Below are positions 23,574-33,891 of a stretch of 64,000 bases of DNA, piece by piece; the stretch's first letter is position 1; each line of letters opens with the position of its first letter. Source of the DNA: 20CM-2-65-7 sp963830455. Its GTDB lineage: Bacteria > Gemmatimonadota > Gemmatimonadetes > Gemmatimonadales > GWC2-71-9. The notes beneath the pieces were generated by a model. That model ran no database searches, was not told where the DNA came from, and worked only from the letters and a program-made list of their open reading frames with translations. The position numbers were made by a program, and so were the translations under genes. Location: positions 992,001-1,056,000 of the forward strand of contig CAWHMT010000002.1 in the NCBI GenBank assembly GCA_963830455.1, in the 5' to 3' direction.

Positions 23574-26500
23574 ATGGCGCTACGCTGGTTCACCAAGATC
23601 TTCGGGACGCGGTTCGACCGCGAGCTCAAACGCATCCAGCCGGTCGTGGATGCGATTCTCGAGCACGAGACGCGCCTCAAGGACTGCACCGACGGCGACC
23701 TCCAGGCGCAGACGGCGAAATTCCGCGCTGGCATAGCCGAGCGCACCGGCGCGCTGCACGCCGAAGTCGAGCGCTTGAAGAAGGCGAAGCACGATTGTCC
23801 CGACCCCGACGAGCGCGCCAATCTCAGCGATCAGCTGCGCCGCGCGGAGCAGGCGTTCGTGACAGAGCTGCAGCACACGCTCGACGATCTGCTGCCGGAA
23901 GCGTTTGCCACGGTGCGCGAGGCGGCGCGCCGGCTCATGGGCGGCGACGTCGTGGTCACCGCGCACACCCTCAAGTGGGACATGGTGCCCTACGACGTGC
24001 AGCTCATCGGCGGCGTCGTCCTGCATCAGGGGCGCATCGCCGAAATGGCGACCGGCGAAGGCAAGACCCTGGTCGCCACGCTGCCGCTGTATCTCAACGC
24101 GCTGGCCGGCCGCGGGGCGCATCTCGTGACGGTCAACAATTATCTCGCGCGGCGCGACTCGCAGTGGATGGGTCATCTCTTCAAGTGGCTCGGCTTGACG
24201 GTCGGCTGCATCGACGATTCTCAGCCCGGCAGTCCGGAACGCCGGGCGGCCTACCAGTGCGACATCACCTACGGCACGAACAACGAATTCGGGTTCGACT
24301 ACCTGCGCGACAACATGGTCGGCAGCATGGAGCATCGCGTCCAGCGCGGCCACGTCTACGCGATCATCGACGAGGTCGACTCGATTCTGATCGATGAGGC
24401 GCGCACCCCGCTGATCATCTCGGGCGCGGTGGGCGCGGAATCCGACGAGAAGTACGCGCTGTACAACGCGCAGGTGGTGCAGCTCGTGCGCAAGCAGACC
24501 GCCATCGCCAACGATCTGATCGCGAAGGGCGAGCCGCTGCTCGCCGGCCCGGATAACAACTATGAAGGTGCCAAGCTGCTGTACAAGGCGCAGCTGGGCA
24601 TGCCCAAGAACAAGAAACTGCTCAAGCTGTTGAACGAGCAGGGCGTGAAGCAGCTGGTGCAGCGCGTTGAGCTGGACCGGCTGGCCGACCGCAAGCTGCC
24701 GGCCCGCGACCAGAAGATGCGGGACATCGAGGACGATCTGTACTTCGTGATGGACGAGCGCGGCCGCTCGGTGCACCTCACGGACAAGGGTGTCGAAGCG
24801 ATGTCGCCGCAGGATCCGACGCTGTTCGTCGTGCCCGATATCTCGCATGCGGTGCACGAGCTGGAGCACGACCCCGAGCTGACGCCGGCGCAGAAGATCG
24901 AGCGCCGCCGCGTGGTGGAAGCGGAGTACGCCACCAAGAGCGAGACGCTGCACATCATTCACAAACTGCTCCAGGCGCACGCGCTGTACGAGAAGGACGT
25001 CGAATACGTCGTTCAGAACAGCCAGGTCTTCATCGTGGACGAGTTCACGGGCCGCTTGATGCCGGGGCGGCGCTGGTCGGACGGCCTGCACCAGGCGGTG
25101 GAAGCGAAGGAAGGCGTGGCGGTGCGCGAGGAGACGCAGACGCTCGCGACCATCACGATCCAGAACTACTTCCGCATGTACGAAAAGATCGCCGGCATGA
25201 CGGGCACCGCCGAGACGGAAGAGACCGAATTCCACCAGATCTACAAGCTGGACGTCTCCGTCATTCCGACCAACCGGCCGGTGCGGCGTGTCGACAAGCA
25301 CGACCTCGTCTACAAGACGCGCAAAGAGAAGTACGACGCGATCATGGAAGAGGTCGAGCGCCAGCACAAGCGCGGTCTGCCGATTCTCGTGGGCACGACC
25401 AACGTCGAGGTGTCGGAGACGCTGTCGCGCCTGATGAAACGGCGCGGGCTGAAGCACGAAGTGCTGAACGCCAAGTATCACGAGCGCGAAGCCGAGATCG
25501 TGGCGCAGGCCGGTCAGCCGGGCTCCATCACGATCGCGACGAACATGGCCGGGCGCGGCACGGACATCAAGCTCGGCCCCGGCGTCAAAAAGTGTCAGAT
25601 CTGCGGGATCAAGTCGCGCGAAGCGCCGTTCGGCCAGTTGCTCGAGCGGCCCGACTTCACCGACGCGCAGCTGAAAGAACACAAGTGCAACGAAGATCCG
25701 CCGTGCGGGCTGGTCATCATCGGAACCGAGCGCCACGAGGCGCGGCGCATCGACCGCCAGCTGCGCGGACGCTCCGGGCGCCAGGGCGACCCGGGTCAGA
25801 GCATCTTCTACCTGTCGCTCGAAGACGATCTGATGCGGCTGTTCGGCTCGGACCGGATCGCCCGCATCATGGACCGCACGGGGTCGGAAGAAGGCGAAGT
25901 CATCACGCATCCGTGGGTGACCGCCGCGATCGGGCAAGCGCAAAAGCGCGTCGAGCTCCAGAACTTCCAGGCCCGCAAGCGGCTGCTCCAGTTCGACGAC
26001 GTGATGAACCAGCAGCGCGAGGTCATCTACTCACAGCGGCTGTACGCGCTCGAGGGCGGGGAAGAGCTCAAGGCCGAAGCGCTGCGCATGATCGACGGCG
26101 CGCTCGAAAGCCATGCCGACGGGCTGATCGCGGAACATGACGATGCCGGCCAATGGGATCGCGCGCTGATCGAGACGGAGTTTCTCCAGAAGTTCCTGAT
26201 TTCGGTGCCGGACCTGACCGATCCGCACAAGGTCCGGAGCCGCGACGAGCTGGTGCGGGCCGTACAGCTCGCCGGCCGGGAGGCGTTCCAGAAAAAGGTG
26301 GACTACCTCCGCGACATCGCGTCCAGGACCGGAATCTCCAACCTCGGCGAACAGGCACTCGCGCAGATCACGATCGGTGTGGTGGACGACAAGTGGCGCG
26401 ATCACCTCTACGATCTCGATCAGCTCCGCGAAGGCATCTATTACCGCGCCTGGGGACAGAAGGACCCGCTGGTCGAGTACAAGCAGGAAGCGTTCGAGAT

Positions 26501-26861
26501 GTTCAAGGGCCTGATGGACGACCTGCGCATCACGTTTGCCGAGCGCTGGCTCAAGCTGCAGGTCGATGTAGGCCCTCCGCCGGGTCAGAGCCAGCGGCCG
26601 CCGAGTCGCCCAGTCACGGGTCCCGCTGGTGGGCTGCCAGGCGGCAGTCGCCGGCAGGCGCCGATGGTCGCGTCCAAAGCCGCCGCCGATGGTCTCGTGA
26701 CGAGCGGTGACCCGCCTCCCCCGTCAGTTCAGCGAGGCGCCGCGGGGGGCGTGGCCGAGCCCGCGTTTGCGGCGAACCCCTACACGGGCGTGGGTCGCAA
26801 CGACCCGTGCCCGTGTGGGAGTGGCAAGAAGTTCAAGAAATGCCACGGAGCGGCTCTGTAA
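23574..26861 (+). CDS. secA: Preprotein translocase ATPase SecA, with cysteine-rich insertion
   Basis: 1095 residues, longer than the usual 840-900. GEGKTLVATLPLYLNALAG is Walker A, DEVDSILIDEARTPLIISG Walker B, and TNMAGRGTDIKLG plus IDRQLRGRSGRQGDPG are helicase motifs V and VI. Between these last two lies an insertion with Cys674, Cys677, Cys705 and Cys711 spaced like a zinc site. The C-terminus has a Pro/Gly-rich linker and then RNDPCPCGSGKKFKKCHG, the SEC-C zinc motif that binds SecB and phospholipids. Drives Sec-dependent export. Followed by a hairpin overlapping the radC start. Confidence 0.97.
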   Translation: MALRWFTKIFGTRFDRELKRIQPVVDAILEHETRLKDCTDGDLQAQTAKFRAGIAERTGALHAEVERLKKAKHDCPDPDERANLSDQLRRAEQAFVTELQHTLDDLLPEAFATVREAARRLMGGDVVVTAHTLKWDMVPYDVQLIGGVVLHQGRIAEMATGEGKTLVATLPLYLNALAGRGAHLVTVNNYLARRDSQWMGHLFKWLGLTVGCIDDSQPGSPERRAAYQCDITYGTNNEFGFDYLRDNMVGSMEHRVQRGHVYAIIDEVDSILIDEARTPLIISGAVGAESDEKYALYNAQVVQLVRKQTAIANDLIAKGEPLLAGPDNNYEGAKLLYKAQLGMPKNKKLLKLLNEQGVKQLVQRVELDRLADRKLPARDQKMRDIEDDLYFVMDERGRSVHLTDKGVEAMSPQDPTLFVVPDISHAVHELEHDPELTPAQKIERRRVVEAEYATKSETLHIIHKLLQAHALYEKDVEYVVQNSQVFIVDEFTGRLMPGRRWSDGLHQAVEAKEGVAVREETQTLATITIQNYFRMYEKIAGMTGTAETEETEFHQIYKLDVSVIPTNRPVRRVDKHDLVYKTRKEKYDAIMEEVERQHKRGLPILVGTTNVEVSETLSRLMKRRGLKHEVLNAKYHEREAEIVAQAGQPGSITIATNMAGRGTDIKLGPGVKKCQICGIKSREAPFGQLLERPDFTDAQLKEHKCNEDPPCGLVIIGTERHEARRIDRQLRGRSGRQGDPGQSIFYLSLEDDLMRLFGSDRIARIMDRTGSEEGEVITHPWVTAAIGQAQKRVELQNFQARKRLLQFDDVMNQQREVIYSQRLYALEGGEELKAEALRMIDGALESHADGLIAEHDDAGQWDRALIETEFLQKFLISVPDLTDPHKVRSRDELVRAVQLAGREAFQKKVDYLRDIASRTGISNLGEQALAQITIGVVDDKWRDHLYDLDQLREGIYYRAWGQKDPLVEYKQEAFEMFKGLMDDLRITFAERWLKLQVDVGPPPGQSQRPPSRPVTGPAGGLPGGSRRQAPMVASKAAADGLVTSGDPPPPSVQRGAAGGVAEPAFAANPYTGVGRNDPCPCGSGKKFKKCHGAAL

Positions 26862-26890
26862 CGCGTTCGGAAGGTACGAGTGTGACCAGC

Positions 26891-26915
26891 GGCATGGGTT
26901 AGGTTGGCCCATGCC
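26891..26915 (+). other. Perfect inverted repeat covering the radC start codon
   Basis: GGCATGGG (26891-26898), a nine-base loop, and CCCATGCC (26908-26915). The right arm contains the radC ATG (26911-26913). No T tract follows, so it is a poor terminator for secA; in mRNA it could hide the radC start. Confidence 0.55.
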
Positions 26916-27601
26916 GCTTCGTCTCTCCGAGCACCTCGAACGCGACCGTCCGCGCGAGCGTTTCTGGGCCGTCGGCCCGGCCGCGTTGACGGGGCAGGAG
27001 CTCCTGGCCATTCTCCTAGGAACGGGGACCCGTGGTCAGGACGCCCTCGCGGTCGCCGGCGAGATCCTCGCCAGGCGCGATGGCTCGCTGCGCCGCATTG
27101 CCACCAGGCCCTGGGCCGAGCTGGCGCGCATTCCCGGGCGTGGGCAGAGCCAAGGCGGCACGGCTGGCTGCGGCGATCGAACTGGGTCGGCGCGTGGGGG
27201 CGGAGCTCGAGCCACCGCCGGAGCGGATCCGCGGGCCGGGCGACGTGCAGCGGTATTACGCGTTGCGGCTGCGCGACTTAGCCGTCGAGGAGTTTCATGT
27301 CCTCGCGCTGGGAAGCCAGAGTCAGATCCTGGCGGACTTGCTCATCACGCGGGGCATACTGAACAGCTCGCTGGTGCATCCCCGTGAGGTGTTTCGGGCG
27401 GCCATTGCGGAAGCCGCGGCAGGCATCATCGTCGTACATAACCACCCGAGCGGCGACCCCACGCCGTCGGCGGACGATCGGGCGGTAACCCGGCAGCTGG
27501 TGGACGCGGGACGACTGCTCGACGTCCCGGTGTACGACCATGTGATCATTGGAGGCGGAGGAGAGCGGTACGTGAGTTTCGCGGAAGCGGGGTTGTTGTG
27601 A
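26911..27601 (+). pseudogene. radC: RadC-family JAB1/MPN protein, split by a one-base frameshift
   Basis: The N-terminal part in the ATG 26911 frame (RLSEHLERDRPRERF, LTGQELLAILLGTGTRGQDAL, up to WAELARIPG) and the C-terminal part in the next frame (VGRAKAARLAAAIELGRR, then HPREVFRAAIAEAAAGIIVVHNHPSGDPTPSADD) together make one complete RadC. The break is at 27133-27139, where one base too many lies in CCCGGGC; removing it restores ARIPGVGRAKAARL, the helix-hairpin-helix. The JAMM metal site HNHPSGD is intact. RadC proteins were once linked to DNA repair; their real role is unsettled. Possibly a sequencing error and not a true pseudogene. Confidence 0.85.
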
Positions 27602-29778
27602 CGAGTACGGCGCCGATTCTGGCGCCCGAGCTGGCCAAGGCCGTCGCCGCGCAGCGCGACCGCCTCGATCTCGAGGTGTTGTCGCGCGCCTACCGGATCA
27701 GCGCCCAGGCGCATCACGGCCAGAAGCGACTGTCTGGCGACGATTTCGTGTCTCATAGCGTCGCCGTGGCCACGATTCTCGCCGAACAGCAGATGGACAC
27801 CACGACCATCGCGGCCGCGCTGCTCCACGACGTCGTCGAAGATTCCAATGTCACCCTGGAAACGCTCCGGCGCGATTTCGGGAATGAAGTCGCCGACCTC
27901 GTCGACGGGCTCACCAAGATCAAGGCCCTGACGTTCCGCTCGACCGCCGAGGAGCAGGCCGAGAACTACCGCAAGCTGCTGATGTCGGTGGCGCGTGACG
28001 CGCGCGTGATCATCATCAAGCTCGCCGACCGTCTTCACAACATGCGCACGCTGGATCCGCTGCCGGCCGAGAAGCGGCGCCGGATCGCCCAGGAGACCCG
28101 CGAGCTCTATGCCCCGCTGGCGCACCGCTTCGGCATGGCGGGCGTCAAGGCCGAGCTCGAAGATCTGGCGTTCAAGTATCTCGAGCCCGACGACTACAAG
28201 CAGCTGACGCGCCAGGTCAAGGCACGCCGGGTGGAGCGCGACCGCACGATCGAGCGGATGCGCGCCCCGCTTGCCGACGAGCTGCGCCGCGCCGGAATCG
28301 TGGGCTGGGAGATCGTGGGCCGGCCCAAGAACCTGTGGTCGATCTTCAAGAAGATGCGCAAGCGCGGCAAGCCGTTCGAGGAGATCTACGATCTGCTCGC
28401 GGTGCGCGTGCTGGTGAACAGCATCACCGACTGCTATCACGTCCTCGGCATCATCCACCACACGTGGACGCCGTTACAGGAGCGGATCAAGGACTACATC
28501 GCGAGCCCCAAATCCAACGGGTACCAGTCGCTGCACACAACGGTGTTCGGGCCGGGCGGGCAGCTGTACGAGATCCAGATCCGCACGCGCGATATGCATC
28601 GCACGGCCGAGTACGGTATCGCGGCGCACTGGCTCTACAAGGAAAACGGCAAGAGCGACGAGCTCGACCACCATCTCTCGTGGTTCCGCCAGCTGATCGA
28701 GTTGCAGCAGGACGCGCACAGCCCGGAGGAGTTCCTCGAGTTCCTGAAGATCGACCTGTATCAGGACGAGATCTTCGTGTTCACGCCGCGCGGTGACGTG
28801 AAGCGGCTGCCCAAAGGCGCGACGCCGCTCGATTTCGCCTTCCTCGTCCACACCGAAGTCGGGCAGCACTGCAACGGGGCCCGCGTCAACGGCCGCATCG
28901 CGCCACTGCATCGCTCCCTGCGCAACGGGGATACGGTCGAGGTGCTCACCAGCCCGCAGGCCAAGCCCTCGCGGGACTGGCTGGCGCACGTGCAGACCGG
29001 ACGGGCACGCCAGAAGATTCGCCAGTGGATCAAGCAGGAAGAGCAGGAGCGGAGCATCACGCTGGGCCGCGAGATCCTGGCGCGCGAAGTGCGCCGCCGC
29101 CGCCTCGATCCGCCCACCCCGGAGCAGCTGGCCCAGGCCGCGCAGAAGCTGGGACTCGGCGCCGCCGACCAGGTGGAGACGGCCATCGGCCGCGGCGATG
29201 TGCAGATCGGCCAGATGATCAACGCCCTGTACCCCGACGTCCCGGCGGACGAACAGCAGTCGCCCAAGCCGACCGCGTTCGGGCGGGTCATCGAGCGGCT
29301 GCGCCTGGGACGCGGCATCAAGATTCACGGCGTCGAAGGCTTGATGGTACGCTATGCGCAGTGCTGCCAGCCCGTGCCCGGCGACCCCGTCGTGGGCTAC
29401 GTGACGCAGGGCCGAGGGATCTCGATCCACCGCAACGACTGCCCCAACCTGCTCACGCTCTCGGGCGATGAAGAGCGTCGCGTCGAGATCGACTGGCGCG
29501 AAGTGGAAGGTGAAACGTTCGTCGTGCGCCTCGCGGTCAGCGGGGAAGACCGGCGCGGCCTGTATGCCGATATTTGCGAGGCGATCAGCGGCACCGGCAC
29601 CAACATCCGCAGCGCCGAGCTCGCGTCCAAGGACGGCGTGGTGTTTGGCTCGGTGCTGGTCGAGGTCGAGAACCACACCCATCTGCACAAGGTCTTGAAG
29701 GCGGTCCGGAAGGTGAAGGGCGTGACCGAGATCGCCCGGCGGGACTCGAGCGGTCCCGCTGAAGTCGTCGTCGGTTAG
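27598..29778 (+). CDS. rel: Bifunctional (p)ppGpp synthetase/hydrolase
   Basis: 726 residues from GTG 27598, overlapping radC. HD hydrolase domain with His53, His77-Asp78 (ALLHDVVED) and Glu81-Asp82 intact, so hydrolase activity is expected. Synthetase domain about 235-350 (GRPKNLWSIFKKMRKRG, YDLLAVRVLVNSITDCYHVLG, SPKSNGYQSLHTTVFGP). TGS domain about 395-455 (VFTPRGDVKRLPKGATPLDFAF). A conserved-cysteine domain (YAQCCQPVPGD and HRNDCPNLL) and a C-terminal ACT domain follow. It is the long RSH type that controls the stringent response; no second RSH gene is seen here. Confidence 0.95.
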   Translation: MTSTAPILAPELAKAVAAQRDRLDLEVLSRAYRISAQAHHGQKRLSGDDFVSHSVAVATILAEQQMDTTTIAAALLHDVVEDSNVTLETLRRDFGNEVADLVDGLTKIKALTFRSTAEEQAENYRKLLMSVARDARVIIIKLADRLHNMRTLDPLPAEKRRRIAQETRELYAPLAHRFGMAGVKAELEDLAFKYLEPDDYKQLTRQVKARRVERDRTIERMRAPLADELRRAGIVGWEIVGRPKNLWSIFKKMRKRGKPFEEIYDLLAVRVLVNSITDCYHVLGIIHHTWTPLQERIKDYIASPKSNGYQSLHTTVFGPGGQLYEIQIRTRDMHRTAEYGIAAHWLYKENGKSDELDHHLSWFRQLIELQQDAHSPEEFLEFLKIDLYQDEIFVFTPRGDVKRLPKGATPLDFAFLVHTEVGQHCNGARVNGRIAPLHRSLRNGDTVEVLTSPQAKPSRDWLAHVQTGRARQKIRQWIKQEEQERSITLGREILAREVRRRRLDPPTPEQLAQAAQKLGLGAADQVETAIGRGDVQIGQMINALYPDVPADEQQSPKPTAFGRVIERLRLGRGIKIHGVEGLMVRYAQCCQPVPGDPVVGYVTQGRGISIHRNDCPNLLTLSGDEERRVEIDWREVEGETFVVRLAVSGEDRRGLYADICEAISGTGTNIRSAELASKDGVVFGSVLVEVENHTHLHKVLKAVRKVKGVTEIARRDSSGPAEVVVG

Positions 29779-29789
29779 CTTTCCCCGGT

Positions 29790-31796
<2,007 letters not shown>

Positions 31797-32168
31797 GGCG
31801 CTCGGCGCCGAGCTCCGCGCCCCTACGGTAATCGGGCTGTCGGGAGAGCTGGGGACCGGGAAAACCACCCTGGTCCAGGCGATCTGCCGAGGCTTCGGTG
31901 CCCAGGCGCGCGCCACGAGTCCCACCTACGCGCTCGTCCATCGCTACGACGCCGGTCGGACGCCCGTGTATCACGTCGATTGCTATCGGCTGCGTCATGC
32001 CGACGAAGCCCGTGACCTCGGCTTCGACGACATGGTTCGCGAGCGGGCGATCATCCTGATCGAGTGGCCGGAGCGCGCGGGCCCATGGGCACCGCCGCTC
32101 GATCGACATTTCCAGCTCTCGTACGACGATGATCCAGCGCACCGCATCATCGACGAAACCGCCCGCGT

Positions 32169-32888
32169 ATGAGGCTCGCGATCGACACGGCGACAGACAT
32201 CGCCAGCGTTGCGATCGGTAAGCTCGGGCATTCCCCACAAGCGGCGCGGTCAATTCGCGGCGCGCGCCAGCACGCGGCCAAGCTCCTCGGATTGATTCAA
32301 CAGGTCCTCGCCGACTCGGGCGCAAAACTCCAAGACGTGACCGAGATCGTCGTCGGCGACGGGCCCGGAAGTTTCACCGGACTGCGGATTGGCTGGGCCG
32401 CGGCGAAGGGGCTCGCACATGAGCGCGAGCTTCCGCTGGTCGCGGTCCCCTCGTTGCTCGGTGCCGCCCATGCGGCGTCCGAGCTCGAGCGGGACTCCGG
32501 GCCGATCGCCGCGTGCTACGATGCCCTGCGCGGCCAGGTGTTCGGCGCGATCTATACGATTCATCGCGACCGGATCGAGATCGTCGTCGCGCCCGATCTG
32601 TTCACGATCGCCGAGCTGGCGCGGCTGAGTCCCCTAAGACCCGCGCTGGCCGTGGGCGATGGCGCGGAGCGCTACCGGGCCGAGGTCGAGACCTGGACCG
32701 GAAGGCCGCCAGTTCCCCTGGACGCTGTGCCGGCGATCGCCCGATCGCTGCTGGTGCTGGCGGACGACGAGGCGGTACGCCGGCCCCTCGACGATCCCCT
32801 GGCCGAGCCGGTGTATGGCCGGCCGGCCGAAGCTCAGGCGAAATGGGAGGCGCGCCATGGTCGACCGCTTCCGAATTCGCCCCGCTGA
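32169..32888 (+). CDS. tsaB: tRNA threonylcarbamoyladenosine biosynthesis protein TsaB
   Basis: 239 residues from ATG 32169. LAIDTATDIASVAIG is the ASKHA-fold first strand, GARQHAAKLLGLIQQVL and GDGPGSFTGLRIGWAAAKGLA are the TsaB signatures. It is the inactive TsaD paralogue that scaffolds the t6A complex. Its end overlaps rimI by 32 bases, an arrangement (tsaE-tsaB-rimI) common across bacteria. Confidence 0.92.
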   Translation: MRLAIDTATDIASVAIGKLGHSPQAARSIRGARQHAAKLLGLIQQVLADSGAKLQDVTEIVVGDGPGSFTGLRIGWAAAKGLAHERELPLVAVPSLLGAAHAASELERDSGPIAACYDALRGQVFGAIYTIHRDRIEIVVAPDLFTIAELARLSPLRPALAVGDGAERYRAEVETWTGRPPVPLDAVPAIARSLLVLADDEAVRRPLDDPLAEPVYGRPAEAQAKWEARHGRPLPNSPR

Positions 32889-33297
32889 GCTGACTGACGT
32901 TCCCGCGGTTCACGCGATCGAGCAGCGCGTATTCGCCGATCCGTGGACCACACAGGATTTCCGCGACTGCGTCTCGTTCGCGGTGTTTCTGGTCGCCGAA
33001 GCGGACGCCGAGATCGCCGGCTACGTGGTGGCGATCGACGCTGCGGATGAAGGGGAGATTCTCAACCTCGCTGTCGCGGAGGGAGGGCGGCGTCGCGGAT
33101 TGGGACGGGCGCTGGTGCAGGCGATCGTGGATGCCCTGGCGGAGCGGGGCGTTCGGCAGGTCTACCTGGAAGTCCGGGAGTCGAACGCCGCGGCGCGGGC
33201 ACTCTACGCGGCGTTCGGATTCAAGGAAGCCGGCCGTCGCAAGGCGTACTACCGCAGGCCGGTGGAAGACGCCATCGTGCTCAGACTTGATGCATAA
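32857..33297 (+). CDS. rimI: Ribosomal-protein-alanine N-acetyltransferase RimI
   Basis: 146 residues from ATG 32857, with GGGAGG about eight bases upstream. GNAT fold: FRIRPAELTDVPAVHAIEQR, the acetyl-CoA loop VAEGGRRRGLGRALVQAIV, and LEVRESNAAARALYAAFGFKEAG, which is the RimI hallmark. Expected substrate is the N-terminal alanine of ribosomal protein S18; some homologues have broader N-terminal acetylation. Last gene of the transcription unit before the ssb promoter. Confidence 0.9.
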   Translation: MVDRFRIRPAELTDVPAVHAIEQRVFADPWTTQDFRDCVSFAVFLVAEADAEIAGYVVAIDAADEGEILNLAVAEGGRRRGLGRALVQAIVDALAERGVRQVYLEVRESNAAARALYAAFGFKEAGRRKAYYRRPVEDAIVLRLDA

Positions 33298-33323
33298 CTT
33301 CGGTACAAGTGGCGTATCTTTGA

Positions 33324-33352
33324 TTGACAGAACGACTTGCGATTTATATAGT
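33324..33352 (+). promoter_or_regulatory. Near-consensus sigma70 promoter upstream of ssb
   Basis: TTGACA at 33324-33329 (6 of 6), exactly 17 bases, then TATAGT at 33347-33352 (5 of 6), in a short AT-rich gap between rimI and ssb. Transcription would start near 33359, giving a leader of about 38 bases with GGAGG at 33388-33392. It is the best promoter in the window. Confidence 0.85.
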
Positions 33353-33396
33353 GTTGGGCACCCTTGGACCCAAACCGCATAAATGCTGGAGGTTGT

Positions 33397-33891
33397 GTGA
33401 GCCGCAGTCTCAATAAGGTCACTCTGATCGGGAACCTGGGTGCCGATCCCGAGGTGCGCAGCACGAACAACGGTTCCCGAGTGGCCACCCTCTCGGTGGC
33501 GACGAGCCGGCAGTGGACGGGGACCGGTGGCGAAAAGCAGGAAAAGACGGACTGGCATCGAGTTATCTGCTGGAATAACAAGGGCGGATCGGGCCTGGCC
33601 GACGTGTGCGAAAAGTACCTGAAGAAGGGCGACAAGGTCTATGTCGAGGGCCGGATCGAGTACCGGACCTGGGAAGACAATAACAAGCAGACACGCTACG
33701 TCACCGAGATCATTGCGCGCGAGCTGATCATGCTGGGCTCGAGAGGCGCAGCCGCTCCGGTTGGAGCGGGGGCAGCACGAGGGGCCGCGGCAGCCGGGGC
33801 AGTTGCAGAAGCCGGCGGGAAGGGGGCCCCCGAATCGCTCGACGCGTTCCCGGAGGCGCTGGATGAGGAGGACGACGATCTCCCGTTCTAG
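33397..33891 (+). CDS. ssb: Single-stranded DNA-binding protein
   Basis: 164 residues from GTG 33397, placed four bases after GGAGG; an in-frame TTG at 33364 is too early. SRSLNKVTLIGNLGADPEVR opens the OB fold (about 1-115), with DWHRVICWNNK and YLKKGDKVYVEGRIEYRTWED. A glycine/alanine-rich linker leads to the acidic tip DDDLPF that recruits replication and repair partners. Its last 29 bases also encode the start of the next gene in another frame. Confidence 0.96.
   Translation: MSRSLNKVTLIGNLGADPEVRSTNNGSRVATLSVATSRQWTGTGGEKQEKTDWHRVICWNNKGGSGLADVCEKYLKKGDKVYVEGRIEYRTWEDNNKQTRYVTEIIARELIMLGSRGAAAPVGAGAARGAAAAGAVAEAGGKGAPESLDAFPEALDEEDDDLPF

Noticed and set aside
23580..25943. A 787-codon open frame on the minus strand opposite secA
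   Set aside because: Shadow of secA caused by high GC; composition is Arg/His/Leu/Val-rich with no motif, and secA is certain.
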